64,000 nt of DNA from Croceibacterium mercuriale (GCF_000802385.1 NZ_JTDN01000001.1:627501-691500), one strand, 5' to 3'. Shown: positions 19,398 to 29,110, numbered from the stretch's first letter. Notes: a model not told the origin generated them from the sequence alone. Translations and numbers: made by a program.

Positions 19398-19664
19398 CTA
19401 CGCCAGCACATCCTCAAACAGATCCCGCCACTCCGGATTACCCGCCCGGATCAACCGCAACTTCCACTGCCGCTTCCAGGCCTTCACCTGCTTCTCCCGC
19501 CGGATCGCCTCCTCGATCCCCTCATGCCGCTCGACATAGACCAGCCGCGGGCACCCATGCTCCTTGCAGAACACGGACCCACGCCCCTCCCGATGCTGCA
19601 TCACGCGCGCCGCAATGGCGGCGGTCACCCCGACATACAGCGTCCCATGCGCCCCGGGCGCCAT
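19398..19664 (-). CDS. GIY-YIG nuclease family protein, N-terminally truncated
   Basis: The 88-residue product contains HGTLYVGVTAAIAARVMQH, the second half of the GIY-YIG core, then the Glu-bearing REKQVKAWKRQWKLRLI and NPEWRDLF, matching small stand-alone GIY-YIG proteins. Family members begin about ten residues earlier with a V/I-Y-[IM]-L-A-S strand that supplies the first GIY motif. Here the frame opens with MAPGAHGTLY and a TAA stands directly before the ATG, so that strand is missing. The breakpoint coincides with the edge of AT-richer DNA. It is probably non-functional, or at least lacks a catalytic element. Confidence 0.7.
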   Translation of the reverse strand: MAPGAHGTLYVGVTAAIAARVMQHREGRGSVFCKEHGCPRLVYVERHEGIEEAIRREKQVKAWKRQWKLRLIRAGNPEWRDLFEDVLA

Positions 19665-19861
19665 TTAGTTCTTTGACCCTGATTACCGTGAGGATTGCGG
19701 CGGGTCGTAGAACGGAGCGAAGAGGGGATTGTTATTAGCCGACCATGCGTGAAGGATGCCGTTCGCGCGGAAATAGCTTTGCCGGGAAGAGGCGGCGCGA
19801 GCCCTGGATCTACTCGGAGCCTAAGTATAACGGGTAACTTGGTCGCGGGATCATTTGCTAT

Positions 19862-20368
19862 TTATAGCGACTCTTTGAAGTTCTTCTGCAAGTACGTTCT
19901 GACAATATGCTTCGACTTCAAAGCATTGGTCCATTCAAAGTAACACCTGTCAAGCAGCATCTTGAGACGCGCTGACGATACCGAAAGCTCTGAATGCCAT
20001 CCAGGAAGATCGATTTGCTTCCGGAAATCGGTCGTTTCGAAGTATGATCCCGACACGCATTTGCGAAAGTCAACTAACGCATCAGAACCTTTGAACTTCA
20101 CGCCACAGGACTCGATCATAAAGATATAGTGAGAAATGAGCGAGAGGTCAGCCTTTATGCGAGCTGACAGATAACCGATGTGATCGCGATTGCTTTCGGA
20201 ATAGTAATCGCGCGAATCCTCTGTGACTGATTCAACAATGCCAATTGTGATCTCAATCAGCTTTCTCGTGTCTTTCCGGAACTCCAGTTTCAGCGCGTTG
20301 CGGTAAACTACGTACCAGCCAGCTATTACTAGAATGGCAGGAACCGTGAGCTTTATGAAATCCGTCAC
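19862..20368 (-). CDS. Membrane-anchored hypothetical protein of the island
   Basis: A 168-residue protein with one N-terminal membrane helix (about 6-24, IKLTVPAILVIAGWYVVY) and a charged, mostly helical cytoplasmic part (RKDTRKLIEITIGIVESV, and later SARIKADLSLISHYIFMIESCG). I recognise no family. It begins with GTG at 20368, seven bases after the DUF4325-type gene, and is the last gene of the three-gene set. The topology fits a membrane-bound sensor or effector arm of the module. AT-rich codon use matches the other two genes and not the chromosome. Confidence 0.7.
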   Translation of the reverse strand: MTDFIKLTVPAILVIAGWYVVYRNALKLEFRKDTRKLIEITIGIVESVTEDSRDYYSESNRDHIGYLSARIKADLSLISHYIFMIESCGVKFKGSDALVDFRKCVSGSYFETTDFRKQIDLPGWHSELSVSSARLKMLLDRCYFEWTNALKSKHIVRTYLQKNFKESL

Positions 20369-20374
20369 AGCTAT

Positions 20375-20689
20375 TTACGTATTTTGAATGTATGACCAAA
20401 TTTCGCTTTTTAGCGACCGATCAAAAGAAACGAACTTTAAACTTTCTTTTAAAAACGGAACAGACATGGCGTGTTTCCGAACTAATCCGCCGAACGCCTC
20501 ATCCAGGAATGACGAGCCGTAAGATATCGCGTCGTCTAACTCAACCTGTACGACTTTTCCCGCCTTCAACGGGGCAAGCAGAAACTTCTCTCGGAAAGCC
20601 TCACCGGAAAATGCGCTATCAATCGGCGTCCGACCTGACGGAAACCGTGAGAACTGTCGACCGATGTTGATATTCACAGTCTCTGTCAT
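20375..20689 (-). CDS. STAS-like DUF4325 domain protein
   Basis: This 104-residue protein matches the DUF4325 (STAS-like) pattern: a V-x-V-E-L-D strand followed by SYGSSFLDEAFGGLVRK at about 57-73. The domain is related to anti-sigma-factor antagonists and often sits beside HATPase proteins. It starts four bases after the stop of the STAS/HATPase gene and six bases before the membrane protein, so all three are one operon. The usual phosphorylatable serine position of SpoIIAA cannot be aligned with confidence. The role is inferred from neighbours; function of the family is not established. Confidence 0.75.
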   Translation of the reverse strand: MTETVNINIGRQFSRFPSGRTPIDSAFSGEAFREKFLLAPLKAGKVVQVELDDAISYGSSFLDEAFGGLVRKHAMSVPFLKESLKFVSFDRSLKSEIWSYIQNT

Positions 20690-20693
20690 CCTA

Positions 20694-21740
20694 CTAACCC
20701 AATGGCACGACCCAAGAAATTACGGTGCCGAAAATACTTTCGTTATACTCAAAGCTCCTTTCAGAATTGGTTTCTCGGCTCCATGATACCGCTCCTTTGT
20801 TGCTGAGAATGGTTACACTATCAGCGTTCAAATCACGTAATTCATGCCAAATCTGAGGCAGGCCTTTGCCTCGATGCGCCTCGCCGGTACTAGACGCACC
20901 CAGTTTGATAGCGCCTCGAATTGCGCGGCAATCCCGGCCTTGCCCGACTATTCCGTCATAAAGCCTACTAAGGGCACTAGGTTCCATTTTCAACGGGAGG
21001 GAGTTGGGGATTCCGATGCCAAGGTCGCAAACTACGACGGTAAGCCTTTCGTCTCGTTCTTGAGAGAACATCCACCATCGCTTGTGGCCCATGCGTTTCG
21101 TACCTGTTCCGCGAGGCGCGACGTAGGCGTGAAGGGCACTGTTTCCCAATGCTTCAGAAATACTCTTCCACATGCCTTTGCGCAGATTACCCGCTAGCTT
21201 ACCTTCAAACTGCTCAAACGCCCGTGTTGTCTGATGATTAATCCGCTCGCCTGTCGCAAACCGCCAATGACGGACGTTCTCAGCTTTATCAGCGTCTTCA
21301 ACTTCAAGCGCGACGCCGCAAATTTCCGCTATCCCGATTTGGTTTAACACAGCATTGATGGTTGGCACCTCGGAGTTCACAATCTTTACATCAAAGAGCT
21401 GCTCCGAGATCCGCTTCGCTCGATCGAGCTCTGCAGTCAGGAGCAAACCTCCTGTTGGGTGTATGTGTTGAGTATCAGAAAAGTCAAGGATGGCTTTCAT
21501 CTCACGGTCTATAATGGACTTTCTAATTTGATTAAAGAACTTCGAGTTTTGTCTCCGGTTTGATTTTCCTTGCACGTTGATGGCGTGCGGAGCTTTTATC
21601 ACATAACGATCTTGAGTGTAGGGCCAGGCAGATCGAAGATTCTTAACTTTAATCTTGCGCTGAGATGCAGTTCGCCGACGCAATCTCTTATTGATCATAG
21701 GGCCTAAACGTTGATCGCGATGTTTGAGGCTGAGCTTCAT
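20694..21740 (-). CDS. STAS plus HATPase (GHKL) regulatory protein
   Basis: The 348-residue protein has a basic N-terminus, a STAS-like region at about 75-130 (FFNQIRKSIIDREMKAILDF, HIHPTGGLLLTAEL), and a GHKL ATPase domain from about 185 on: N box EALGNSALHAYV, G1 box VVVCDLGIGIP and G2-like GASSTGEAHRGKGLP. This resembles SpoIIAB-type anti-sigma kinases with an attached antagonist-like domain, but no sigma factor or response regulator is encoded nearby. The start could be 21740 or an internal ATG at 21698. It is the first gene of the AT-rich operon. Confidence 0.78.
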   Translation of the reverse strand: MKLSLKHRDQRLGPMINKRLRRRTASQRKIKVKNLRSAWPYTQDRYVIKAPHAINVQGKSNRRQNSKFFNQIRKSIIDREMKAILDFSDTQHIHPTGGLLLTAELDRAKRISEQLFDVKIVNSEVPTINAVLNQIGIAEICGVALEVEDADKAENVRHWRFATGERINHQTTRAFEQFEGKLAGNLRKGMWKSISEALGNSALHAYVAPRGTGTKRMGHKRWWMFSQERDERLTVVVCDLGIGIPNSLPLKMEPSALSRLYDGIVGQGRDCRAIRGAIKLGASSTGEAHRGKGLPQIWHELRDLNADSVTILSNKGAVSWSRETNSERSFEYNESIFGTVISWVVPLG

Positions 21741-21761
21741 ACCAGTATGGGTAGACAGCTA

Positions 21762-21776
21762 GTTGATCGGGTCAAC
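21762..21776. promoter_or_regulatory. Inverted repeat upstream of the island operon
   Basis: GTTGATCGGGTCAAC is a GTTGA-N5-TCAAC palindrome 22 bp upstream of the first island gene on the minus strand and about 108 bp before the HTH gene on the plus strand. It could be an operator for either gene. No matching regulator is identified. Confidence 0.3.
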
Positions 21777-21883
21777 GGCTTGCCCGTCACTTTGCACAGA
21801 ACGCACATACTTTCCTACAGCCCCCCACATAGCATACCTGCCTCGATCACCGGCGCCCGCGCGCCCACGACCAAAGGTGATCC

Positions 21884-23122
21884 ATGGCCTCCCACCCGCA
21901 CCCCGCTCCGCATGCCAGCACCAGCACCTACACCGAACAGCCCCCGCGCCACCCGGCGCTCGGGCCCATCCCGGAGAAGTGCATCGGCATTGACGAGATC
22001 GACCGCATCCACGCCCCCAACGCCTTCGAGCGGGAGCTGAAGCTGCGGGCGGAGGTGGCGGAGTATCGCCGCTCGGTCGGCCTGGACGCACCCGCACCCG
22101 CCGCGCACACCCCCGCCACGCAGCGCGGCCTGTCGCATGATGCCGGACGTGGCTGGGTGCCGGGCGACCGCGACATCGGCCTGCCCGACGATCGGCTGCC
22201 GCGCATCTCCTCGCAGCAGGACGACATGTGGGATCCCGCGCTGACGGAGGAGGAGAACGATCACGCCTGGCGTTACACACAGTGGCGGGAGGCGGAGGCG
22301 CGCGCGCAGGTGGCCTTCGCCGCGCTGTGGCCCGGGCTGGAGGATGCCGCCACCAACCAGCTCACGCCCGAACGGCAGGTGCAGTTCCTCTCCGCGCTGG
22401 CCACCAACGGCAATGTGCGTAGCGCCTGCGCGGCGGTCGGCACCTCGGCGCACACCGCCTACAAGCTGCGCCGGCGCGATCCGCTGTTCGCGCGCGGCTG
22501 GGCCGGGGCGCAGGCGGCGGCGCGGGTGCATGTGGAGGCGGTGATCCACGACCGTGCGCTGAACGGGATCGAGGAGCCGGTGCTCTATCGCGGGGAGGTC
22601 GTCGCCACCCGTCGCCGCTACGACAACCGCCTGCTGCTGGCGCTGGCCGGGCGGCTGGACAAGGCGGCCGAGGACCCGCGCATCGCGGCGGACGAGGCCG
22701 GGCTGGATGCGCTGCTCGCCGCCATCGCCGGTGACGCGCCCACCCGCGCCGCCACGCCCCGCGCCACCTGGTGCGCCAATGCGGCGGCCAAGGCGGGCGC
22801 GGCATGGGAGCAGGCGACGGACGAGGAGGAGCCGGAGGACCCGGAGATCGTCGCCCTGCAGGCCGCCCGCCTGTCCCGTGCCGCCGCGCTCGTCAGTGCG
22901 AAGGAGCAGGCCGGCGCCGAATGGGACAAGGACGCCACCGCGCTCCACGCCCGGGTGGACGGCTTGGCGGCGCCGGAGGTGAAGGGGGAGCCAGAGGCGG
23001 GCCTGCGGCCGGATCCAGGGATCGGGAAGGCGCTGAAGGCCGCCCTCCTGCACAGTGCAACCCCTGTCACCCCCCATGCCGTGTCACCGGCCCGGTGCGA
23101 ACCCAGGATCACGCGGATGTAG
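21884..23122 (+). CDS. HTH-containing hypothetical protein, paralogue A
   Basis: A 412-residue protein. Residues about 165-210 read LTPERQVQFLSALATNGNVRSACAAVG followed by TSAHTAYKLRRRDPLFARGW, a helix-turn-helix like that of terminase small subunits and of the shorter protein encoded at 56821. After it comes ALNGIEEPVLYRGEVVATRRRYDNRLLLALAGR, a block I recall in uncharacterised sphingomonad proteins. The N-terminal 160 residues are proline- and charge-rich and probably disordered; the C-terminus is alanine-rich. AAGGTGA precedes the ATG. DNA binding is inferred from the HTH. It is back at normal GC, so it flanks the island. Confidence 0.7.
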   Translation: MASHPHPAPHASTSTYTEQPPRHPALGPIPEKCIGIDEIDRIHAPNAFERELKLRAEVAEYRRSVGLDAPAPAAHTPATQRGLSHDAGRGWVPGDRDIGLPDDRLPRISSQQDDMWDPALTEEENDHAWRYTQWREAEARAQVAFAALWPGLEDAATNQLTPERQVQFLSALATNGNVRSACAAVGTSAHTAYKLRRRDPLFARGWAGAQAAARVHVEAVIHDRALNGIEEPVLYRGEVVATRRRYDNRLLLALAGRLDKAAEDPRIAADEAGLDALLAAIAGDAPTRAATPRATWCANAAAKAGAAWEQATDEEEPEDPEIVALQAARLSRAAALVSAKEQAGAEWDKDATALHARVDGLAAPEVKGEPEAGLRPDPGIGKALKAALLHSATPVTPHAVSPARCEPRITRM

Positions 23123-23164
23123 CGGGGAGAAGAAGGGCAGGGCGCCATGCCCCGCCACCGGCGC

Positions 23165-23629
23165 TCAGCTGTCGAGCAGCGCCAGCTGCACGCGGCCCGA
23201 TCCGGCGCGGCGCAGGCCGATCCGCTCTGCGGCGGCGGAGGACAGGTCGATCACGCGGTTGCCATGGAACGGACCACGATCATTGATCCGCACGACGACG
23301 GATTCGCCGCGATGGCTCACCCGCACCATGCTGCCGAACGGCAGCGTGCGATGGGCGGCGGTCAGTTCGGACGGATTGAACGCCTCGCCACTGGCGGTCG
23401 GCCGGCCGGCCAGGCCCGGGCCGTACCAGCTGGCCACGCCGCCATCGATCGGGTCGCCATTCTCGGCGATCTCGGCGGAAATATCGTCGGCGATCTGGAA
23501 CCGGGGTTCGGCCGGATCGTACTCGACATACTCGGCTGGCAGAGGCTGCGCGACCTCGGTCGCGTTCAGCGGACTGAGTGCTGTGCCGGTAGCCGTCAGG
23601 GCTGCCAGGGCCAGTGCGATCCGCTTCAT
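23165..23629 (-). CDS. rlpA: RlpA-like double-psi beta-barrel protein
   Basis: The 154-residue exported protein has a signal peptide (MKRIALALAALTATGTALS) and a double-psi beta-barrel domain with GGVASWYGPGLAGRPTASGEAFNP and the catalytic-site block NDRGPFHGNRVIDLS, where Asp is the essential acid of RlpA lytic transglycosylases acting on denuded glycan at the septum. The C-terminal SPOR domain of canonical RlpA is absent, so targeting to the septum may differ. The ATG at 23629 is preferred because GGACGGG is nine bases upstream; ATGs at 23638 and 23647 are alternatives. Confidence 0.85.
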   Translation of the reverse strand: MKRIALALAALTATGTALSPLNATEVAQPLPAEYVEYDPAEPRFQIADDISAEIAENGDPIDGGVASWYGPGLAGRPTASGEAFNPSELTAAHRTLPFGSMVRVSHRGESVVVRINDRGPFHGNRVIDLSSAAAERIGLRRAGSGRVQLALLDS

Positions 23630-23771
23630 GTTTGTCATCCCGTCCATCCACGGACTGGATACGGTGCATGATCGCTGGCGGTAACCCCATCAGCCTCCGC
23701 CGGCCCCGTCCTCGGCTCCACTCGTCCCTTTCGCCGGAACGTTCGCGCAGGCTCGGAATCAGCCCGTCGCG

Positions 23772-23811
23772 GGGATCGTTCGGCTCGCCGCTACGGCTCC
23801 CGAACGATCCC
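23772..23811 (-). terminator. Inverted repeat downstream of argG
   Basis: GGGATCGTTCGG (23772-23783) pairs perfectly with CCGAACGATCCC (23800-23811). It starts 15 bp past the argG stop on the minus strand. No U-run follows, so it may be a weak terminator or a 3'-end stabiliser. Confidence 0.5.
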
Positions 23812-23825
23812 GACGTGGCGAATCG

Positions 23826-25052
<1,227 letters not shown>

Positions 25053-25157
25053 GCAAAGCTCCGGACAAGAAATCGCCGCGCGCCTACCAGCACGATCCGC
25101 GCGCGGCAATGTGGGCAGTGCCCCTGCCATGGCCGCAAAGACGTAGGAAAGCAGAAA

Positions 25158-25703
25158 TCAGATCGGCGCGGCGTGCAGCTGCGGGTTCAGTGCGGCGACA
25201 TGGTTCAGCCAGGCACGCGGCTTGCGCAGCAATCCCGGCGGATAGTCCACGGTCAGCCCTGCCATCTGCGCCAGGCGGCCGACGAAGTGGATGCAGTTGC
25301 GGCGGTCCAGGTCATAATAGCGGCCGGGCGCATCGCGCCATGCGTCCACCTCCGCACGCATCCGGCGGTAGGTCGCATCGGACAGGGTCACGCTGAAATG
25401 GCGGTTGGTACGGGCGATCTGCGCCTCCTCCTCCACCATCACGATGTGTTCCACCGGGCCGGACAGGATCGCCGGCGTCACCCGGCGGGCCGAGAAGCCC
25501 CAGTTTTCGTGCACGGGCGTGTTGGTGTCATCCAGATGCCCGTCGAACACCACGAAGGTGTGCGGGTACCGGCCGAACATCACCGATCCGTTGAAGCTGT
25601 GGAAATGTGCCGTCACCTCCGCCCGCGCGCAAGCCGGGACCAGCGCCAGCAACAGCAGAACGAGCGGGGGGAAGCGGCGCAGCAGGGCCGGCAAGGCTGT
25701 CAT
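25158..25703 (-). CDS. Exported hypothetical protein with a Cys/His amidase-like pattern
   Basis: A 181-residue protein with a signal peptide (MTALPALLRRFPPLVLLLL, ending near ARA). The mature part has FNGSVMFGRYPHTFVVFDG, HENWGFSARRVTPAIL and later YYDLDRRNCIHFVGRLAQMAG. The His early and the NC-x-x-F block late recall permuted NlpC/P60 papain-like amidases, in which Cys and His are catalytic. That is inference; I know no characterised relative. It is followed on the same strand by nothing and preceded by another exported-protein gene 42 bp upstream, probably in one operon. Confidence 0.65.
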   Translation of the reverse strand: MTALPALLRRFPPLVLLLLALVPACARAEVTAHFHSFNGSVMFGRYPHTFVVFDGHLDDTNTPVHENWGFSARRVTPAILSGPVEHIVMVEEEAQIARTNRHFSVTLSDATYRRMRAEVDAWRDAPGRYYDLDRRNCIHFVGRLAQMAGLTVDYPPGLLRKPRAWLNHVAALNPQLHAAPI

Positions 25704-25745
25704 GGAGGCGACGCTACGGCCCGGTGTCGCCTGGCGCAAGCGTGG

Positions 25746-26072
25746 TCAGCGCAGGGGCGCGAAGCCCCAGCGACGTTCCAGCTGCGTACGGGTGACGACC
25801 TCGCGGCTGCCCTCCGGCAACCGCACCATCTTCTCGTACACGCCCGGCCGGATCTCCCGCCACCAGGGCAGATCGATCGGGCCATTATACTGCTCCAGAT
25901 AGGCCAGGTAGGCATCCAGCGTCGCAAAGCTGCGGCCACGTGCCCAGGGCAGGCGGGCGGGCGTGGCGGGCCGGGCCGCGGCTTCCTTCACCGGCGATTC
26001 CTGCGCGGTGACGGGGTGGCCGGCGGGGGCGCCGGCAAGCAGGAACAGGAGCAGTGTGGTTGCGCCAGGCAC
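25746..26072 (-). CDS. Small exported hypothetical protein
   Basis: The 108-residue product from the GTG at 26072 begins MPGATTLLLFLLAGAPAG with a probable signal cut near TAQ. The C-terminal half (SFATLDAYLAYLEQYNGPID, WWREIRPGVYEKMVRL) has no family I recognise. An ATG at 26120 would lengthen it by 16 residues, but that leaves only 23 bp to the divergent start at 26144 and has no Shine-Dalgarno, whereas the GTG has AGGA 11 bases upstream. It precedes the amidase-like gene on the same strand. Confidence 0.6.
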   Translation of the reverse strand: MPGATTLLLFLLAGAPAGHPVTAQESPVKEAAARPATPARLPWARGRSFATLDAYLAYLEQYNGPIDLPWWREIRPGVYEKMVRLPEGSREVVTRTQLERRWGFAPLR

Positions 26073-26105
26073 GGGTGCTGATTTCCTGTGAAAACAAAAT
26101 TCATC

Positions 26106-26154
26106 GTCTTGTATGTTCATCTATTGCGTTCGGTTAAAATTGGATGAACAAGAC
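26106..26154. promoter_or_regulatory. Imperfect inverted repeat in the protease divergent region
   Basis: GTCTT plus GTTCATC (26106-26121) are mirrored by GATGAAC plus AAGAC (26143-26154) with four extra bases in the left arm. It lies between the divergent exported-protein and protease genes and may be a regulator site. Confidence 0.3.
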
Positions 26155-26239
26155 GGCATTGCTCTCTTGGGGTCGGGCCACCGGATCCGTACAGCGGACA
26201 GGCATAGAGGGCGCCCTTAACGTTGAGGACTATCTCTTC

Positions 26240-29110
26240 ATGCGCAATAACGTACATCTGATGGACAAGACCGACACGCCCGACGTCCTGGGTTGCGGTT
26301 GCACCATGTGCATGGCGAAGACAGGCGACGTGCTGTCCGCCGGCTATTATGGCGCGGGCGAACTCGCCGCCGCCACCCATGTTTCCCTGAGCGCCGCGAG
26401 TGCGTCGACGTCCGTGCCGGGCGAACTGATGATCGACGGCACGGTCGAGCCGGGTGATATCGGACTGTTCACGATCAACCTGGCTGCGGGCGAGACCGTC
26501 CTGTTCTCCCTGTTCGGTCGTGGCGAGAACCCGCTGGCCGACCCGCTGCTCGAAATCTACGATGCGCAGTTCAACCTGCTCGTCAGCGACGATGACGGTG
26601 GCGCCGGCATCAACTCGCTGATCACCTTCACGGCGGCGACTGCCGGCCTGTACTATATCGTGGCAGCGTCCTTCGATCCGACCGACAGCGGCGACTTCAC
26701 GCTGGACGCGATCGAGTACACGGGCGCGGACGTCGTGTCGGACACCGTGGAAGCGGCTCCGGAAATCATCATCGGCGGTGACGTGGTCTACGGCTTCATC
26801 GACGCCAGTACCGCCACGAACCCGATCAGCCCGTCCTTGGGCGGAGACATCGACACCTACAAGTTCACGGCCACTGCGGGCACGATCGTTACGATCGAAG
26901 TGAACGGCGGCGCCGACTACGAGTCCGGCTTCCAAGTACGGCCGGGCGAGCTGGACACCTATATCGCGCTGTACAATGCCAGCTTCGCCCTGGTTGCGGA
27001 AAGTGACGACATCAACTTCCCCAATGACGTGTCGTCGAGCATCAGCTTCCTCGTGTCCGAGACCGGCACCTACTACCTCGACGTGACTGCCTATTCGGGT
27101 CAGACCGGCGGCTTCTCGATCACGACCAGCGCTGTGGACCTGGCCGATCTCGATCCGCTCGACTCGATCATCTGGGACTCGGCGGCCAACGTGCCGTTCG
27201 ACTCGTCGAACACGGCCTATGTCTATTTCGCCAATGCCGGCGAGACCTTCGGCGAGACCGCGGATGACGGCACCAGCCCGATCCCGTCCTATGGCTGGAA
27301 CGAGCGCGAGATCCAGCAGGTCATGCTGGCGCTGGGCGAGTATTCGAAGATCCTGGGCACCAATTACGAGATCACCACCGATGCGTCGGCGGCGACCTTC
27401 CGCCTGCTGACCACCACCAGCACGCAGTATGGCGCCTACTTCTACCCGCAGGATCCGGCCTACGGCGATGCCAAGGGCATCGGCGCGTTCAACGTGAACA
27501 GCGGCGGCTGGGACAAGGATGGCTTCTCCACCCAGAACATCCCGGGCGACCAGATCAGCCTGGAGCAGGGCGGTTATTCCTTCGCCGTCATCCTGCACGA
27601 GTTCGGCCATGCACATGGCCTGGCGCATCCGCACGACCGGGGTGGCGGGTCCGAAATCATGCCGGGCGTCACCTCCGCGACCGGTTCCTACGGCGTCTAT
27701 GACCTGAACCAGGGCATCTATACCGTGATGTCCTACAACGATGCGTGGGACTTCCATCCGGATGGCCCGACGCCGTACTCGGTCAATAACATCGACAGCG
27801 GCTGGTCCGGCACGCTGAGCGCCTTCGACATCGCGGCGCTGCAGGAACGGTATGACGTCATCAACCAGTATGCCACGGGCGACAACGTGTACCTGCTGGG
27901 TGACGTCAACGATGCCGGCACCTATTACGAGACGATCTGGGATACGGCCGGCGTCGATACCATCCAGTACGATGGCGCACGTGATGCACAGATCGACCTG
28001 TTCGCGGCGACCATCGACTACACCCCGACGGGTGGTGGCGTGGTGTCGTACGTGGACGATATCTGGGGCGGCTACCTCATCGCGCGCGGGGTGATGATCG
28101 AGAACGCCACGGGTGGTGCGGGCGACGACGTGCTGCTGGGCAATGCGGCGAACAACGTGCTGACCGGCAATGATGGCGACGACACGCTGCTCGGCCGCGA
28201 AGGCGACGACACGCTGCTGGGCGGCCGTGGCAACAACACGCTGACCGGCGGTGCGGGCAACGACACCTTCGTGGTGAGCGGTGCTTTCCTGAATGCCAGC
28301 TACGCCACGATCACCGACTGGGAAGAGGGTGACACCTTCCGCATCAACTCGCTGGGCAATGGCCGGGTGCGTTACGAGGAAGTCGACGGTGACACCATCG
28401 TCTACGCCAACGGCGTGGCGGTCGCGACCATCGAGAACACCGCCGCCCGCGATGTGCTGGCCTCGCAGGAGTACGAGTTCCAGGTGCAGTCGGTCCAGCT
28501 CGTGGTCGACGGCGTGAACAACGGCTTCATCCTGTATGGCAACAACCAGGCCGAAACGCTGACCGGCCGGGCCAACCAGGCCAATGTCATCAGTGGTCTG
28601 GGTGGTGCGGACATCATCAACGGCCGCAACCAGGACGATTACCTGTACGGCAACAACGGCAACGACCAGCTGGATGGCGCTGCCGGCAATGACTACCTGT
28701 ACGGTGGTGCCGGTGCCGACCGGCTGTTCGGCGGCAATGGCGACGACTACCTGGAAGGCGGCAACGGCGCCGACTACCTGTATGGTGGTCGCGGCAACGA
28801 CATCCTGGTGGGTGGCAACGGCGCGGACACGTTCCGCTTCGCCGCCGCCAACGAGGGCGTCGACCGGGTGCTGGACTACAATGTCGCGCAGGACAGCCTG
28901 GAGCTGGGCGTGGCGGCACGCAACGTCACCTTCCTCGACAGCTCCGAAGGTGCGCAGATGTTCTTCCGTGGCCAGCTGGTGGCGGACTTCATCGGCGTCA
29001 GCGCGGCGGACATGCAGGGCGAGATCGGCCAGAGCGGCACGGCAGCGATGATGTCCGGCTCGTTCAGCCAGACCAGCCTGGCCCACCAGGAGAACGTGGC
29101 CTGGGCATGA
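26240..29110 (+). CDS. Serralysin-type RTX metalloprotease with PPC domains
   Basis: A 956-residue secreted zinc protease. After a Cys motif near the start (LGCGCTMCM), two pre-peptidase C-terminal (PPC) domains lie at about 60-158 and 175-305. The M10 catalytic site HEFGHAHGLAH (H453, E454, H457, H463) and the Met-turn VMSYND (M497) are intact. RTX nonapeptides (GGxGxDxx) occur in two blocks, about 624-680 and 787-864, before a terminal domain. There is no signal peptide, so type I secretion is expected, but no ABC exporter is here. The ATG at 26240 follows GAGGAC; an in-frame ATG at 26144 would add 32 residues but lacks a ribosome site. Confidence 0.85.
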   Translation: MRNNVHLMDKTDTPDVLGCGCTMCMAKTGDVLSAGYYGAGELAAATHVSLSAASASTSVPGELMIDGTVEPGDIGLFTINLAAGETVLFSLFGRGENPLADPLLEIYDAQFNLLVSDDDGGAGINSLITFTAATAGLYYIVAASFDPTDSGDFTLDAIEYTGADVVSDTVEAAPEIIIGGDVVYGFIDASTATNPISPSLGGDIDTYKFTATAGTIVTIEVNGGADYESGFQVRPGELDTYIALYNASFALVAESDDINFPNDVSSSISFLVSETGTYYLDVTAYSGQTGGFSITTSAVDLADLDPLDSIIWDSAANVPFDSSNTAYVYFANAGETFGETADDGTSPIPSYGWNEREIQQVMLALGEYSKILGTNYEITTDASAATFRLLTTTSTQYGAYFYPQDPAYGDAKGIGAFNVNSGGWDKDGFSTQNIPGDQISLEQGGYSFAVILHEFGHAHGLAHPHDRGGGSEIMPGVTSATGSYGVYDLNQGIYTVMSYNDAWDFHPDGPTPYSVNNIDSGWSGTLSAFDIAALQERYDVINQYATGDNVYLLGDVNDAGTYYETIWDTAGVDTIQYDGARDAQIDLFAATIDYTPTGGGVVSYVDDIWGGYLIARGVMIENATGGAGDDVLLGNAANNVLTGNDGDDTLLGREGDDTLLGGRGNNTLTGGAGNDTFVVSGAFLNASYATITDWEEGDTFRINSLGNGRVRYEEVDGDTIVYANGVAVATIENTAARDVLASQEYEFQVQSVQLVVDGVNNGFILYGNNQAETLTGRANQANVISGLGGADIINGRNQDDYLYGNNGNDQLDGAAGNDYLYGGAGADRLFGGNGDDYLEGGNGADYLYGGRGNDILVGGNGADTFRFAAANEGVDRVLDYNVAQDSLELGVAARNVTFLDSSEGAQMFFRGQLVADFIGVSAADMQGEIGQSGTAAMMSGSFSQTSLAHQENVAWA

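Larger units (their letters stand above)
19665..21760. mobile_element. AT-richer genomic island carrying a three-gene module
   Basis: Between the truncated GIY-YIG gene and the HTH gene at 21884, base composition shifts visibly toward A/T (for example 20370-20470 and 21480-21720) and codon use differs from neighbours, with many AAA, TTT and ATA codons. Three minus-strand genes fill it. No integrase, transposase or clear terminal repeats are visible, so the exact borders are uncertain. Acquisition by horizontal transfer is an inference from composition and from the broken gene at the left edge. Confidence 0.6.
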
